64,000 bases of DNA from Bradyrhizobium diazoefficiens (GCF_016616885.1 NZ_CP067102.1:2694501-2758500); one strand, 5' to 3'; positions 44,369-54,008 are shown, counted from the stretch's first letter. The notes: generated by a model not told the origin, from the letters alone. A program made the numbers and translations.

Positions 44369-45253
44369 TCAGTCATATTGATCCGGCCCCATCGCCCACG
44401 ACGCCTGGTCGTGGCCGTAGGCGTAGTTGCGGTTGTTGACCACAGGATTGCGATTGACCATCGGCCGCATGAACATCGGATGCGTCGCGCTGCGCACCTC
44501 GTGCTCGACGGTGAACAGAGGCTTGCCGCTATCGAGCTCGACGATGTCGCAGAACCGGTACTGATACTGGTTGTCCTCGCGGGAGATCAGGTCGCGCGCC
44601 AGCAGCTTGCGGTAAGGGCCGGAGAAATCGGTGATGTACATCTGCACATGGTGGCCGTCATAGCCGGGCTGCGGCCGATCGGTCTCGCGGAACAGCAGGT
44701 GCTGGTCGCGGCCGGTCTTCACCGCGGCAACCTTGCCATCGCCGTTCTGCAGGCTGGCAGGCATGCCCATGATCTCCGGATAGAAGGCACAGATCGCCTG
44801 CGCTGATCCGGCCGGTACATCGAACTCGACATAGGGGATGCCGAGCGTGATGCGCCCGAAGCGCGCCGCGTCCGGCTCATGGACGCGGATGCGGTTGCCC
44901 CATGGGCAGGTCGCTTCGACATAATCGTTATGCTCGGCATACGCGAACGCAGTGCCTGCGAGCTTCCCGGCGACCGAGGCCAATCGCGCCAGCAGCGCCT
45001 CGCGGCCCTCGATGACCAGCCCGGTATGGCCGCGCAGCACCTGCGCCTTGCCATCAGGCAGATGAAACTGGCTCCTTCCGGCATTGATCCACATGTTGGT
45101 GTCGGACACCATCAGATAGGGATCGCGGGTCAGTCCAAGGCCAGTGACGTAGAACAGCGTGGCGAGGCGCTGGTCCGGAACTTGGATGTTGACGTGCTCG
45201 AAATGAATGGCGTTGCCGAGATCTTCTGCGGATCGATCGAATTGTTGCGGCAT
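44369..45253 (-). CDS. VOC-superfamily protein
   Basis: 294 residues with two vicinal-oxygen-chelate modules: HFEHVNIQVPDQRLATLFYV at the N-terminus and GIPYVEFDVPAGSAQAICAFY in the middle, then HVQMYITDFSG. The HxE-type metal ligands of ring-cleaving dioxygenases are only partly evident, so it may be a lyase, isomerase or binding protein. It converges on the permease (19 bases between stops) and is divergent from the CoA-transferase. No pathway can be fixed. Confidence 0.75.
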   Translation of the reverse strand: MPQQFDRSAEDLGNAIHFEHVNIQVPDQRLATLFYVTGLGLTRDPYLMVSDTNMWINAGRSQFHLPDGKAQVLRGHTGLVIEGREALLARLASVAGKLAGTAFAYAEHNDYVEATCPWGNRIRVHEPDAARFGRITLGIPYVEFDVPAGSAQAICAFYPEIMGMPASLQNGDGKVAAVKTGRDQHLLFRETDRPQPGYDGHHVQMYITDFSGPYRKLLARDLISREDNQYQYRFCDIVELDSGKPLFTVEHEVRSATHPMFMRPMVNRNPVVNNRNYAYGHDQASWAMGPDQYD

Positions 45254-45440
45254 GGATGTGCGCTTCTCGCTGGAGGGACGGACGGGTCCATACTAGAGCA
45301 GAATTTCGGCCAGCCGAAACGGTTGGCCGATCACATCTTGAGGGCAGCTTCTTGAGGACAGGGCATCGTGTGCGCTGTACCTTGCCGTGGCACCCATTCC
45401 CTGTAATCTGACCGGAAATAGTGAGGGAAAGAAGAGGTCG

Positions 45441-46628
45441 ATGGGGGGAGTCCTGGAAGGCGTGCGCGTCCTCGATTTCGGGCGCTACATCGCGGGGCCG
45501 TATTGCGCCACATTGCTGGCCGAGTTCGGCGCCGAGGTCATTCGCGTCGAAAAGCGCGACGGCAGCGAGGACCGCTTCGTGGCGCCGGTCGGCGAAGGCG
45601 GCGAGGGCGCGCTATTCCTCCAGGTCAACCGCAACAAGAAGTGCATCACGCTCGATCCGATGACCGCTGAAGGCCAGGAGGTGATGCGCCGGCTGGTGGC
45701 GTCGGCAGACGTGGTCGTCGCCAATCTGCCGCCGCAGACGCTCCGCGCGATGAAGCTCGACTACGACTCACTCAAGGCAATCAAGCCGGACATTATCCTG
45801 ACCATCGCAACCGCGTTCGGCGGTCCGGGGCCGTGGTCCGATCGCGTCGGCTTTGATGGCGTAGGCCAAGTCATGTCGGGCTCGGTCTACATGACCGGCG
45901 CCGGCAATCCGCCTTACCGCGCGGCGGTGAACTGGGTCGATTTCGGCACCGCTCTGCACTGCGCCTTCGGGACGCTCGCCGCGCTGATCGAGCGTGGCAA
46001 ATCCGGGCGCGGGCAGATCGTCGAGGGCGCATTGCTGGCGACCGCGCTGTCTTTCACCAACGCCACGCTGATCGAGCAGGCCGTCATCAACGTCAATCGC
46101 GTCCCGACCGGCAATCTCGGCCAGACCGCGGCGCCCGCCGATATCTACCGCACCAAGGACGGCTGGGTGCTGTGCCAGGTCACCGGCCATCCGCTGTTCA
46201 AGCGCTGGGCCAGGCTGATGGGCGAGGAGGAGCAGTGGCTGAACGATCCGCGCTTTGCCGATGACATCAGCCGCGGCAACAATGGCTCCATCATCAGCGA
46301 GCGGATGGCGCGCTGGTGCGCCGAGCGTACCACGCAGGAGGCGGTCGACACCCTCGGCAAGGCGATGATTCCGACCGGGCCCGTTTTGAGCCCGCAGCAG
46401 GCGCTGGATCATCCGCACATCCGCGCCGCCGGCTTTTTGCGGGACGTCGACTATCCCGGCTTGCCGAAACAGGCACCGGTTGCGTGTGCCGCCATCCGGC
46501 TGTCGGAAACGCCCGGCGAGATCGCGACGCGTCCGCCGACGCTCGGCGAGCATACTGATTCTGTGCTGACGGAACTTGGCTACGACAATGCTGCTATTGC
46601 AGCGCTTCGGCAGACCGGCATCATTTAG
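45441..46628 (+). CDS. Family III CoA-transferase (CaiB/BaiF type)
   Basis: 395 residues from the ATG at 45441, chosen for the AAGAGG site before it. Typical blocks: LEGVRVLDFGRYIAGPYCATL at the N-terminus, GAEVIRVEKRDG, FLQVNRNKKCITLD, and NWVDFGTALHCAFGTLAAL around the expected catalytic Asp. The C-terminal segment includes PTGPVLSPQQALDHPHI. It moves CoA between acyl-CoA and a free acid. It is divergent from the VOC gene; the substrate is unknown. Confidence 0.9.
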   Translation: MGGVLEGVRVLDFGRYIAGPYCATLLAEFGAEVIRVEKRDGSEDRFVAPVGEGGEGALFLQVNRNKKCITLDPMTAEGQEVMRRLVASADVVVANLPPQTLRAMKLDYDSLKAIKPDIILTIATAFGGPGPWSDRVGFDGVGQVMSGSVYMTGAGNPPYRAAVNWVDFGTALHCAFGTLAALIERGKSGRGQIVEGALLATALSFTNATLIEQAVINVNRVPTGNLGQTAAPADIYRTKDGWVLCQVTGHPLFKRWARLMGEEEQWLNDPRFADDISRGNNGSIISERMARWCAERTTQEAVDTLGKAMIPTGPVLSPQQALDHPHIRAAGFLRDVDYPGLPKQAPVACAAIRLSETPGEIATRPPTLGEHTDSVLTELGYDNAAIAALRQTGII

Positions 46629-46858
46629 CAGATGATCAGGGCTGGCTTCGTTCGCGTCCGCATTGGAATCAAACTGCGGAGTCGTGATGTGGCAGTCTAC
46701 GCCGCAGGTCTTCCATCGATTTGATGTCCTTGGTGAGCAATCCATTTCCGATGTCTCGGAAAGCTTTGGAACGGCGGCAAGCGTCTGCCGTTTCTATCGG
46801 GCCGGAGAGCGAGCATCGGCATGTCCGCTGCAACCGGCAAGGCAGAGAGGAGACAGTC

Positions 46859-47161
46859 ATGCTTACGAAATCAATGCTGGTAGGCGCCATCCTGACCCTC
46901 AGTTCCACCATCGCTCTCGGTGGTCCCTGCAATACCGCCAACCGCGACGCCGGGTCAGGGCCGGCAAAGACCAGCTCGACGAGCCAGACCACAGGCACCG
47001 CGTCGTCGAATGCCAAGGAACATCCGCCGACATCAGCCATGGACAAGGCGAGCGAGAACACGGCGACCTCGTCGCAGGATGCCCAGCGTCAGATGCAGGG
47101 CCAACCGACTGCAGCCGAACAGTCGAAAACGAGCGGCAGCACCACCGACAAGGACTGCTGA
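46859..47161 (+). CDS. Small exported Ser/Thr-rich protein
   Basis: 100 residues from the ATG at 46859, just after AGAGAGGAGA. A signal peptide (MLTKSMLVGAILTLSSTIALG) precedes a low-complexity mature part rich in Ser, Thr, Gln and Ala (AKTSSTSQTTGTASS, QDAQRQMQGQ), with one Cys near the start and one at the C-terminal end (DKDC). Probably intrinsically disordered and periplasmic. I do not recognise a characterised family. Confidence 0.7.
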   Translation: MLTKSMLVGAILTLSSTIALGGPCNTANRDAGSGPAKTSSTSQTTGTASSNAKEHPPTSAMDKASENTATSSQDAQRQMQGQPTAAEQSKTSGSTTDKDC

Positions 47162-47299
47162 GTCATCCGCATTGCAACGGACTGCGGGAGGGGAGGCCGA
47201 TGCCACCTCCCGTCCCGCTTGCCTTCGTGCGCGATCTCGATGGCAACAAGACCGTGACTTACACGGCGCGAGAGCGTCGGATTCTGATCGAGCCGGCCG

Positions 47300-47908
47300 A
47301 TGATGGACGCAAAATCGCCTGCGAACCGAATTCGGGATGCCGTACACCTTTGCGTCGATATGCAGAACATCTTTGCGCCCGGGGGTCTCTGGGAAACACC
47401 GTGGATGGAGAAGGTGTTGCCGACGATCGTCTCGATCGTCTCGCGCTATCGGGTCAGAACCGTGTTTTCGCGTTTCATCACGCCGCAGGATCCCGAGGAT
47501 CGTCCCGGGCAGTGGCAGCATTATTTTCGACGATGGCGCCAGGCCACCCGCAACCACCTTTTACCATCCGCCCTCGAACTGGTGCCCGAGCTGGCGCAGT
47601 TCGTTCCTCCGGCCCGCGTCGTCGACAAGCCGGCATATTCCGCGTTCAGCAATTCCGATCTGGCGAGCCTGCTGATCGAAAAGAAAGTCGGTTCGGTAGT
47701 GATCACTGGTGCTGAGACAGATGTCTGTGTTCTCTCGACGGTCCTGAGCGCCGTCGATCTCGGCTTCAAGGTCGTGATTGTGGAAGACGCGCTATGCAGT
47801 TCGTCCGACGTAGGCCACGACGCGTTGATGACGATGTATCGCACCCGATTTCACGGTCAGGTGGACTTGGTGACGGCCGAGGAGTTGGCGGAGTTCTGGC
47901 GAGAATAG
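47300..47908 (+). CDS. Cysteine hydrolase, isochorismatase superfamily
   Basis: 202 residues. The catalytic triad is visible: D20 in CVDMQN, K110 in VDKPAYSAF and C143 in ETDVCVLST. The GAETD stretch before the Cys carries the usual cis-peptide region. Superfamily members hydrolyse amides or vinyl ethers (nicotinamidase, isochorismatase, N-carbamoyl amidases). The exact substrate is not evident. It stands alone between the small exported protein and the helicase gene. Confidence 0.88.
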   Translation: MMDAKSPANRIRDAVHLCVDMQNIFAPGGLWETPWMEKVLPTIVSIVSRYRVRTVFSRFITPQDPEDRPGQWQHYFRRWRQATRNHLLPSALELVPELAQFVPPARVVDKPAYSAFSNSDLASLLIEKKVGSVVITGAETDVCVLSTVLSAVDLGFKVVIVEDALCSSSDVGHDALMTMYRTRFHGQVDLVTAEELAEFWRE

Positions 47909-48160
47909 TAATCGAACGACGCCGCGCCTGGGTTGTGGCAGAATTCTGGGAAGGGCTGCGCGCGCCGGGAACGGGTTAGATGTCAGCGCGTACCGTTGCG
48001 TTGGTGTCGCGCCCAGAAACCGGAAAACCGAGCGCCACGTTCATCGTGCCCGTTATGACCGGTTGTCACCCGGCAACGTTTAGGGTAATTCCGCTTCGCC
48101 GCGTTGGTTCGACGGCGCTGAGGCGGGGGTACGCGCGTTTGCGCGGCAAATCCCCTATGT

Positions 48161-51100
48161 GTGACCGTGGGCGGCCGAATTGGCGTGAATTCGGCGCGCG
48201 TGCCATTGACGATTGCCTACGACGAGAAACGGATTCACGTGCGTCATTCCAGGAAACTGTGGCCAGCGGCCAAGAGTGCGCTAAAGAAGAACTCGCCAGT
48301 CAAGAGTTCGCCAAAGAAGCGCTCGCCGGCGAATAGCTCGACAAGCAGGCGCTCGCCGAGCAAGTCTTCTTCGAAGACGAGCAAGGGCGCGCAGCGCGCT
48401 ACGATCGCGTCGTCGTCGCCGCTTGGCATGATGGCGCTGCATCTGTTGGCGCAGTGGAAGGAGTCCGGGCGCGGCGGTCTCGTGTTCCTCGCCGAGAGCG
48501 AGAACCGGGCAGAACGGCTCGGCAGCGTCATTCACGCGCTCGACCCGTCCTGCGAGGTGCTGGTCTTCCCGCGGCTGAACACCCTGCCATTCGATCAGCT
48601 GGAACCATCGCGCGAGATCGCCGGCCGTCGCGCCTCGGTGCTCCGGCGCCTGGCGAAATCGAAGCAGCCGATCTTTCTCATCTCGACGGCGGAAGCCGTG
48701 ATGGAGCGCTTGCCGCCGCCGGCGAGCCTGTTGCGCCTGAACACGGGCTTGAAGGTCGGCGGAAATTTCTCCGAGAGCGAGCTTCGAGTCCGTCTCGAAG
48801 AGCTGGGCTATGATCTCGACGACGAGCCGGATTATCCGGGCGGTGCCCTGTTTCACGGCCAGACCTTCGAGATATTTCCGGCCGGTGCGTTGGGGCCGTT
48901 CCGAGTGGAGCATTCCGGGCGGGCCATCCGCCGGATCGTGGCATTCGATCCGCAAGAGCACGACATCATCTTCGAGACCAAGGAGCTTCTCGTCGATCCG
49001 ATGTCGGAGCGGCTCGCCATCGCCGGTGCGCGGGCCAAGCGCGCGACGCTGTTCGACTATTGCGGCAAGGCCAAGTGGATCGCCGATGCGGGCGTGTCGG
49101 TGCATGCCGATGCCTGGCTGAGCACAATCGAAGAGGCCACGGGCCGCGCGGACAGGGAGCGCGAATATCTGGGACGCCCCGACTGGAAGCAGGCGACCCG
49201 CGGCATGAAGGTGCTGCCGCGCACCGCTCCTTTCCAGTCGACGCCGGAATTCTCCAAGCTGACATCCACCAGGAAAGCCTTGCGCGCCTTCGTCGAGGAG
49301 ACCAGGCGTGCCGGTTCGCGCCTGATCCTCGTCGCGGCGCAGGAGGAGGATCTGCGTGCGATGGAGCGGATGAGCGGGGTGAAAGCGGAGCGCGTCGCGG
49401 ATTGGGACGAGGCCGAGAGCGCACGCCATCGCGACGTGGCGCTGCTGGCCGATCTCGATGCCGGCTTCGTCATTCCAGGCAAGAAGCCCACCGTCGTCCT
49501 GACGGCGAGTGACGTGCTCGGCAGCCGTGCGCATCATCCGCAGCCGATGGCGCGCAGCTGGATCGCGGCGTTCGATCATGCCGACGTGCCGGAGCAGGGC
49601 ACGGTGGTCGTTCATCTTCAGCGTGGCCTTGCCGTGCTCGATGGCCTGCAGACGGTGAACACGGGCGGCGGCGCAATGCGCGAGATGGTCCGGCTGTCCT
49701 TCGCCGGCGACAACGCGGTTCTGGTGCCGCCGCCCGATCTGGCGCAGATGTGGCCCTACTCGGCCGAGCGCGGCAAGCTCGCGCTCGACAAGGCCGATGG
49801 CAGCACATGGTGGGCCCGCCGCACCGCTGCCGAGCAGGAAATCCAGCTCGCCGGCAAGGTGCTTGCCAAGCACATCAGTCAGCGCCGCCGGCGCAAGGCC
49901 GCCAAGCTGGTGCCACCGGGATCGGTCTACGAGAAATTCGTGGCGCGCTTTCCCTATTTCACGACGATCGACCAGGCCAAGGCGATTCACGACGTGCTGG
50001 ACGATCTCGCTTCCGGTCATCCCATGGACCGCGTGATCTGCGGCGACGTCGGGTTCGGCAAGACCGAGGTGGCGCTGCGCGCGGCGGCCGCCGTGGTGCT
50101 CTCGGGAAAGCAGGTGGCGATCGCGGTGCCGACGACCGTATTGGCCCGGCAGCATGTCGCGACGTTCCGCAAGCGTTTTGCGCCGCTCGATATCGAGGTT
50201 GGCAGCCTGTCGCGCGCTACGTCCGGTGCCGAGACTCGGGAGACCAAGGAAGGCCTGCGCAGCGGCCGGGTGAGGGTCGTGGTTGGAACGCAGGCGCTCA
50301 CGTCCAAGGACGTCAAGTTTGACGACCTCGGCCTCGTCATCATCGACGAGGAGCAGCATTTTGGCGCCGCCGAAAAGGCAAAGCTCTCGGGGCTGGCCAA
50401 GAATGCACATACGCTCTGGATGAGCGCCACGCCGATCCCGCGCACGCTCGCCGCGGGCCTTGCCGGCTTCAGGGATCTGAGTGTCATTGCGTCGCCCCCG
50501 GTTCACCGCCTTCCGGTTGCAACCAAGATCGCGCCGCTCTCCGATGCCGCCATCGCCTCGGCCCTGCTGCGGGAGCAGCGGCGGCACGGGCAAAGCTTTC
50601 TGATCTGCCCGCGCATCCAGGACCTGGAGCCCATGCTGGCGCGCGTGCAGGCGGTGGCACCTGATCTCAAGATCGTGTGCCTGCATGGCAAATTGCCGGC
50701 CGAAGAGATCGACGAGCGGATGATGACCTTTGTCGAAGGCAGGGCCGACGTGCTGCTTGCCACCAACATCGTCGAGAGCGGTCTCGACATCCCGCGCGCC
50801 AACACCATCGTGGTGTGCTGGCCCGAAAATTTCGGTCTTGCTCAGCTGCACCAGCTGCGCGGGCGCGTCGGCCGTGGCGGCATCCGGGCCTTCGCATCTC
50901 TATTGACCGAATCGGCCTCGGGGCAGTCCGAGAAACGGCTCGCCGTGCTGGAGGAGTTCAGCCGGCCGGGCGCCGGCTTTGCCATCAGCGAGCGCGACCT
51001 CGATCTCCGTGGCGCGGGCGATTTGTTCTCGGAGCAGCAATCCGGCCACGTCCAGGTCTTCGGCCCGGTGCTCTATAGTCATCTGCTCAAGATGGCCTCG

Positions 51101-51535
51101 GAGAAGGTCGACGACGGCATGTCTGTGGTGTGGGTGCCCGACCTCAACCTGCCGGTCGCGGACATGCTTCCCGAAAGCTACGTGCAATCCGCTCCCGTGC
51201 GGCTCGAGCTCTATGCCCGTGCCGCGCGCTGCGCCAGCGAGGACGAGCTCGACGATCTCGAAGAGGAGACGTCGCGCCGCTTCGGACCCTTGCCGCCGGC
51301 CGCCCGCGACTTCTTTTCGGCGGCGCGACTGAGGATGGATTGCAAGCGCAGAGGCATCGTTCGCCTCGACGTCGGGCAAAGTGCGGTGGCCGCGACATTC
51401 CTGCCGGGACGGTTGCGGAAGTCAAAAGGGAAATCGCTGCAACGCGATGGCGATCGCGTCGTCTACCACAGCCAGATGCGCGATTCCCCGTTCGACATGG
51501 TCGAAGAGTTGTTCGATCTTCTGGACGAGGCGTGA
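48161..51535 (+). CDS. Mfd-like DEAD/DEAH translocase with SPKK-like N-terminal tail
   Basis: Up to 1124 residues from GTG 48161; GTG 48239 is another possible start. After a tail (~39-85) rich in Ser-Pro-Lys/Arg (SPVKSSPKKRSP, SRRSPSKSSSK), the layout is that of the transcription-repair coupling factor. A UvrB-like module lies at ~90-340 and a divergent CarD-like RNA-polymerase-interacting segment at ~480-550 (VVVHLQRGLAVLDGL). Translocase motors run from ~585: GDVGFGKTEV at 627, IIDEEQHFG, SATPIPRTL, TNIVESGLDIP, QLRGRVGR. A C-terminal regulatory domain ends the protein. The tail and divergent middle suggest a paralogue rather than the housekeeping mfd. Confidence 0.85.
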   Translation: MTVGGRIGVNSARVPLTIAYDEKRIHVRHSRKLWPAAKSALKKNSPVKSSPKKRSPANSSTSRRSPSKSSSKTSKGAQRATIASSSPLGMMALHLLAQWKESGRGGLVFLAESENRAERLGSVIHALDPSCEVLVFPRLNTLPFDQLEPSREIAGRRASVLRRLAKSKQPIFLISTAEAVMERLPPPASLLRLNTGLKVGGNFSESELRVRLEELGYDLDDEPDYPGGALFHGQTFEIFPAGALGPFRVEHSGRAIRRIVAFDPQEHDIIFETKELLVDPMSERLAIAGARAKRATLFDYCGKAKWIADAGVSVHADAWLSTIEEATGRADREREYLGRPDWKQATRGMKVLPRTAPFQSTPEFSKLTSTRKALRAFVEETRRAGSRLILVAAQEEDLRAMERMSGVKAERVADWDEAESARHRDVALLADLDAGFVIPGKKPTVVLTASDVLGSRAHHPQPMARSWIAAFDHADVPEQGTVVVHLQRGLAVLDGLQTVNTGGGAMREMVRLSFAGDNAVLVPPPDLAQMWPYSAERGKLALDKADGSTWWARRTAAEQEIQLAGKVLAKHISQRRRRKAAKLVPPGSVYEKFVARFPYFTTIDQAKAIHDVLDDLASGHPMDRVICGDVGFGKTEVALRAAAAVVLSGKQVAIAVPTTVLARQHVATFRKRFAPLDIEVGSLSRATSGAETRETKEGLRSGRVRVVVGTQALTSKDVKFDDLGLVIIDEEQHFGAAEKAKLSGLAKNAHTLWMSATPIPRTLAAGLAGFRDLSVIASPPVHRLPVATKIAPLSDAAIASALLREQRRHGQSFLICPRIQDLEPMLARVQAVAPDLKIVCLHGKLPAEEIDERMMTFVEGRADVLLATNIVESGLDIPRANTIVVCWPENFGLAQLHQLRGRVGRGGIRAFASLLTESASGQSEKRLAVLEEFSRPGAGFAISERDLDLRGAGDLFSEQQSGHVQVFGPVLYSHLLKMASEKVDDGMSVVWVPDLNLPVADMLPESYVQSAPVRLELYARAARCASEDELDDLEEETSRRFGPLPPAARDFFSAARLRMDCKRRGIVRLDVGQSAVAATFLPGRLRKSKGKSLQRDGDRVVYHSQMRDSPFDMVEELFDLLDEA

Positions 51536-51620
51536 CAGCGATGCCGGACACGCGCCGCGCATAGGAACCCCACGCAGCACCTCGAGTTGGTCAGATTGGA
51601 CCAATTCGCCGAGGGACCAG

Positions 51621-52697
51621 ATGACGGAACCGGACATTCGCAAGGGGATGCCGCCCGTCAAGCTATCGCGTGAAGCATTCGAGAGCCGTTACAGGAGCCG
51701 GTTCGTCGATCCGGCCTTTGCGCGGCTGGGGCCGGAACTCGATGCCCTCGTCGGCGCTGCCTGGGACGCCTATAGCCATTCGCGCAAAGCGCCGCTGACG
51801 CGCAAGGCGGGTCCGGGCTTTGCCGATCCCGATTATGAACTCGCCGCCGATTGGCTCGCTGCGCGCGCGGCCGTTCTTGAAGCGCAGCGGCGGCATGACG
51901 ATGCTAGCGCGATCCCGCGCATCCTCATCATCAACGGTTCTGCCCGCAGCGAGCACACCTGTCCCGGCGAGATGTCCAAGACCTGGCGCATGGTCAAGCT
52001 GGCCGAGCCCATCCTTGTCGAGATGGGATTTGCCGTCGATATCCTCGATCTCTCGCGCCTCACCTCTGAGTTCGGCAAGAACATCCATCCGTGCAAATCC
52101 TGCGTCTCCACCGCGATGCCGCTCTGCCACTGGCCGTGCAGCTGCTATCCCAACTACTCGCTGGGCCAGACCGATGACTGGATGAACGAGATCTATCCGC
52201 TCTGGGTCGCCGCGCATGGCATCCTGATCATGACGCCGGTGAACTGGTATCACGTGCCGGGCGGGCTCAAGGCGATGATGGACCGGTTGGTCTGCGCTGA
52301 CGGCGGCAATCCCGATCCGACGTCGACCCACGGCAAGAAAGCCGATGAGGCCAAGGCGATCGAGTTGAAAGGCTGGTCCTACCCGCGCCACCTCGCCGGA
52401 CGCCATTTCGGCCTCGTCGTTCACGGCGACAGTGTCGGCGTCGAGGGCGTGCGCAGAACGCTGTCCGACTGGCTGACCGACATGCATCTCATTTCCGTTG
52501 GCCGCTTTGGCGAGCTCGACGGCTATGTCGGCTACATGGAGCAATACGCCACCTCGCATCATGAGCTGGATCAAGATCGCGCGTTTCAGCAGGAGGTATT
52601 GAATGCGGCGCGCGCGCTTGGCAACGCAGTACGGCTCGCGCGGAGCGGGCGTTTGCGTGAGCCCGGGGCCGGCCTCGAGGATCCGAACCCGAAGTGA
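51621..52697 (+). CDS. Flavodoxin-fold NAD(P)H-dependent oxidoreductase
   Basis: 358 residues from the ATG at 51621 (GAGGGACCAG upstream). The first ~95 residues are a helical extension. From ~100 an FMN-reductase type fold starts (RILIINGSARSEHTCPGEMSK). It contains a Cys-rich loop (HPCKSCVSTAMPLCHWPCSCYP) and MTPVNWYHVPGGLKAMMDRLVC, the flavin- and dimer-contact region. Four to five clustered cysteines are unusual for simple NADPH:FMN reductases and may bind a metal or cluster. A copper-binding Csp protein is encoded 68 bases downstream. Substrate unknown. Confidence 0.82.
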   Translation: MTEPDIRKGMPPVKLSREAFESRYRSRFVDPAFARLGPELDALVGAAWDAYSHSRKAPLTRKAGPGFADPDYELAADWLAARAAVLEAQRRHDDASAIPRILIINGSARSEHTCPGEMSKTWRMVKLAEPILVEMGFAVDILDLSRLTSEFGKNIHPCKSCVSTAMPLCHWPCSCYPNYSLGQTDDWMNEIYPLWVAAHGILIMTPVNWYHVPGGLKAMMDRLVCADGGNPDPTSTHGKKADEAKAIELKGWSYPRHLAGRHFGLVVHGDSVGVEGVRRTLSDWLTDMHLISVGRFGELDGYVGYMEQYATSHHELDQDRAFQQEVLNAARALGNAVRLARSGRLREPGAGLEDPNPK

Positions 52698-52765
52698 CAG
52701 GGGAACGAAGCGCGTCGCCTTGCTTTGATTGGATGGAGCGGGGGATCGCTGACTGGAGGAACCAG

Positions 52766-53095
52766 ATGGCCCGATCCGAAGACATGACCCGCTGCATCGA
52801 GCTTTGCATGAGCTGCTACCAGACATGTCTCGGCACGGCGATGAATCACTGCCTCGAGACCGGCGGCAAGCACGTCGAGCCGAAACATTTTCGCGTGATG
52901 ATGGCCTGTGCGGAGATCTGCCGCACAGCCGCGCACTTCATGCTGATCAACACGCCACATCACCGGCACGTCTGTGGCGAATGCGCAGAGATCTGCACCG
53001 AATGCGCGCAGGATTGCGCGCGGGTCGGCGGCATGGACGAATGCGTCGCCATGTGCAGATCGTGCGCCGAATCATGCCGCGCCATGGCGGCCTGA
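52766..53095 (+). CDS. Four-helix-bundle copper-storage protein (Csp, DUF326)
   Basis: 109 residues from the ATG at 52766 (GGAGGAACCAG upstream). Sixteen cysteines occur mostly as CxxxC or CxxC on helices: CIELCMSCYQTC, CAEIC, CGECAEICTECAQDC, then CVAMCRSCAESC. This is the Csp pattern, in which cysteines line the inside of a four-helix bundle and hold many Cu(I) ions. There is no signal peptide, so it should be cytosolic like Csp3. It follows the flavodoxin-fold oxidoreductase on the same strand. Confidence 0.92.
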   Translation: MARSEDMTRCIELCMSCYQTCLGTAMNHCLETGGKHVEPKHFRVMMACAEICRTAAHFMLINTPHHRHVCGECAEICTECAQDCARVGGMDECVAMCRSCAESCRAMAA

Positions 53096-53106
53096 GGAGC
53101 GGGCAA

Positions 53107-53277
53107 ATGCTGGAAGAGAAACTCAAGGAAGCCATTATCGGCGAGCTCAAGCGACAGGCGGCCAACCGGCCGCAATCGCTCAAGGTCGAGGGTGCCGACG
53201 AGCTGATCGTGAACGGCAAGATCGACCTGGCCGAGCTCGTCATGGTGATCGCAGGATCGCTCGCCGGCGGGCCGTAG
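53107..53277 (+). CDS. Small hypothetical protein downstream of csp-like gene
   Basis: 56 residues from the ATG at 53107 with GAGGAGCGG just upstream, only 11 bases after the copper protein's stop. The sequence MLEEKLKEAIIGELKRQ forms a charged helix, then a short strand region (KVEGADELIVNGKIDLAE) and a hydrophobic end (LVMVIAGSLAGGP). Probably co-transcribed with the Csp gene. No family recognised. Confidence 0.6.
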   Translation: MLEEKLKEAIIGELKRQAANRPQSLKVEGADELIVNGKIDLAELVMVIAGSLAGGP

Positions 53278-53285
53278 CTCGCCCG

Positions 53286-54008
53286 TTACAGCAGTTCCTT
53301 CAGCGTCCGGGCATCGGTCGGTGCGGCACTCTTCTGGTCGTTGTCGAAATAGACGTAGACGTCGCAGCCCTGCCGCTTCCAGGATTTGATATGCCGTGCC
53401 CATTGCGTGAGCGCCGGCCGCGAATAATGGCCGTGATAGCGCCCGCTCGGACCATGTCCGCGGACATAAACGAAGTCGGCGGTGCGTTTCCACGGCGCCG
53501 GTGCATCGTGATGGTCGGACAGGCAGAGCGAAATGTTCTGGTCGGATAGCATTCGGAGAATGCGGGACTGATACCAACTCGGATGACGAAATTCGAAACT
53601 GTAGCGGCGCTTCCTGGACAGCAGCTTGAAGAACGCGGCAAGTCGATCGGCGTCAGCCTCGAATTGCGGGGGCAGCTGAAACAGGATGGGCCCCACTTTG
53701 CCGCGCAGCAGCGAAATGCGGTCCTCCAGGAGTTCCAAGCTGTTGACAGAGCGATCGGACAGACGCTTCCAATGCGTGATGAATTTGGACGCCTTCCAGG
53801 CGAAGACGAAGTCGCGGCCGGTCTGCTCTCGCCACGTTTCCACCGCTTCCGGTGTCGGCGTGCGGTAGAATACGCCGTTGAGCTCCGTGGTCTCGAACTG
53901 CCCGGCGTAGTAGCGAAGCTGTTCCTTCAGCGACAAGCCCTCGGGAAAGAACGGGCCGCGCCAGGAGGCATAGTGCCAGCCGGAGGTGCCAATCAGAACG
54001 CGCGCCAT
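53286..54008 (-). CDS. DUF72 domain protein
   Basis: 240 residues from the ATG at 54008. It opens with IGTSGWHYASWRGPFFP and follows the DUF72 pattern through TTELNGVFYRTPTPEAVETW, FVFAWKASKFITHWKRL, FQLPPQFEADADRL, FEFRHPSW, and the C-terminal DVYVYFDND. This family adopts a TIM-barrel-like fold; its function is not established. It is convergent with the small gene at 53107-53277. Confidence 0.9.
   Translation of the reverse strand: MARVLIGTSGWHYASWRGPFFPEGLSLKEQLRYYAGQFETTELNGVFYRTPTPEAVETWREQTGRDFVFAWKASKFITHWKRLSDRSVNSLELLEDRISLLRGKVGPILFQLPPQFEADADRLAAFFKLLSRKRRYSFEFRHPSWYQSRILRMLSDQNISLCLSDHHDAPAPWKRTADFVYVRGHGPSGRYHGHYSRPALTQWARHIKSWKRQGCDVYVYFDNDQKSAAPTDARTLKELL

Noticed and set aside
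44342..44373. Terminator between permease and VOC genes (CAGGCA / TGCCTG)
   Set aside because: The stem is only six pairs with a long loop and no T-run, and partly lies in coding sequence.
48281..50851. Very long open frame on the minus strand opposite the Mfd-like gene
   Set aside because: It mirrors the plus-strand helicase, whose motifs are unmistakable. The antisense product is His/Arg-rich without any fold pattern, as expected in GC-rich DNA.
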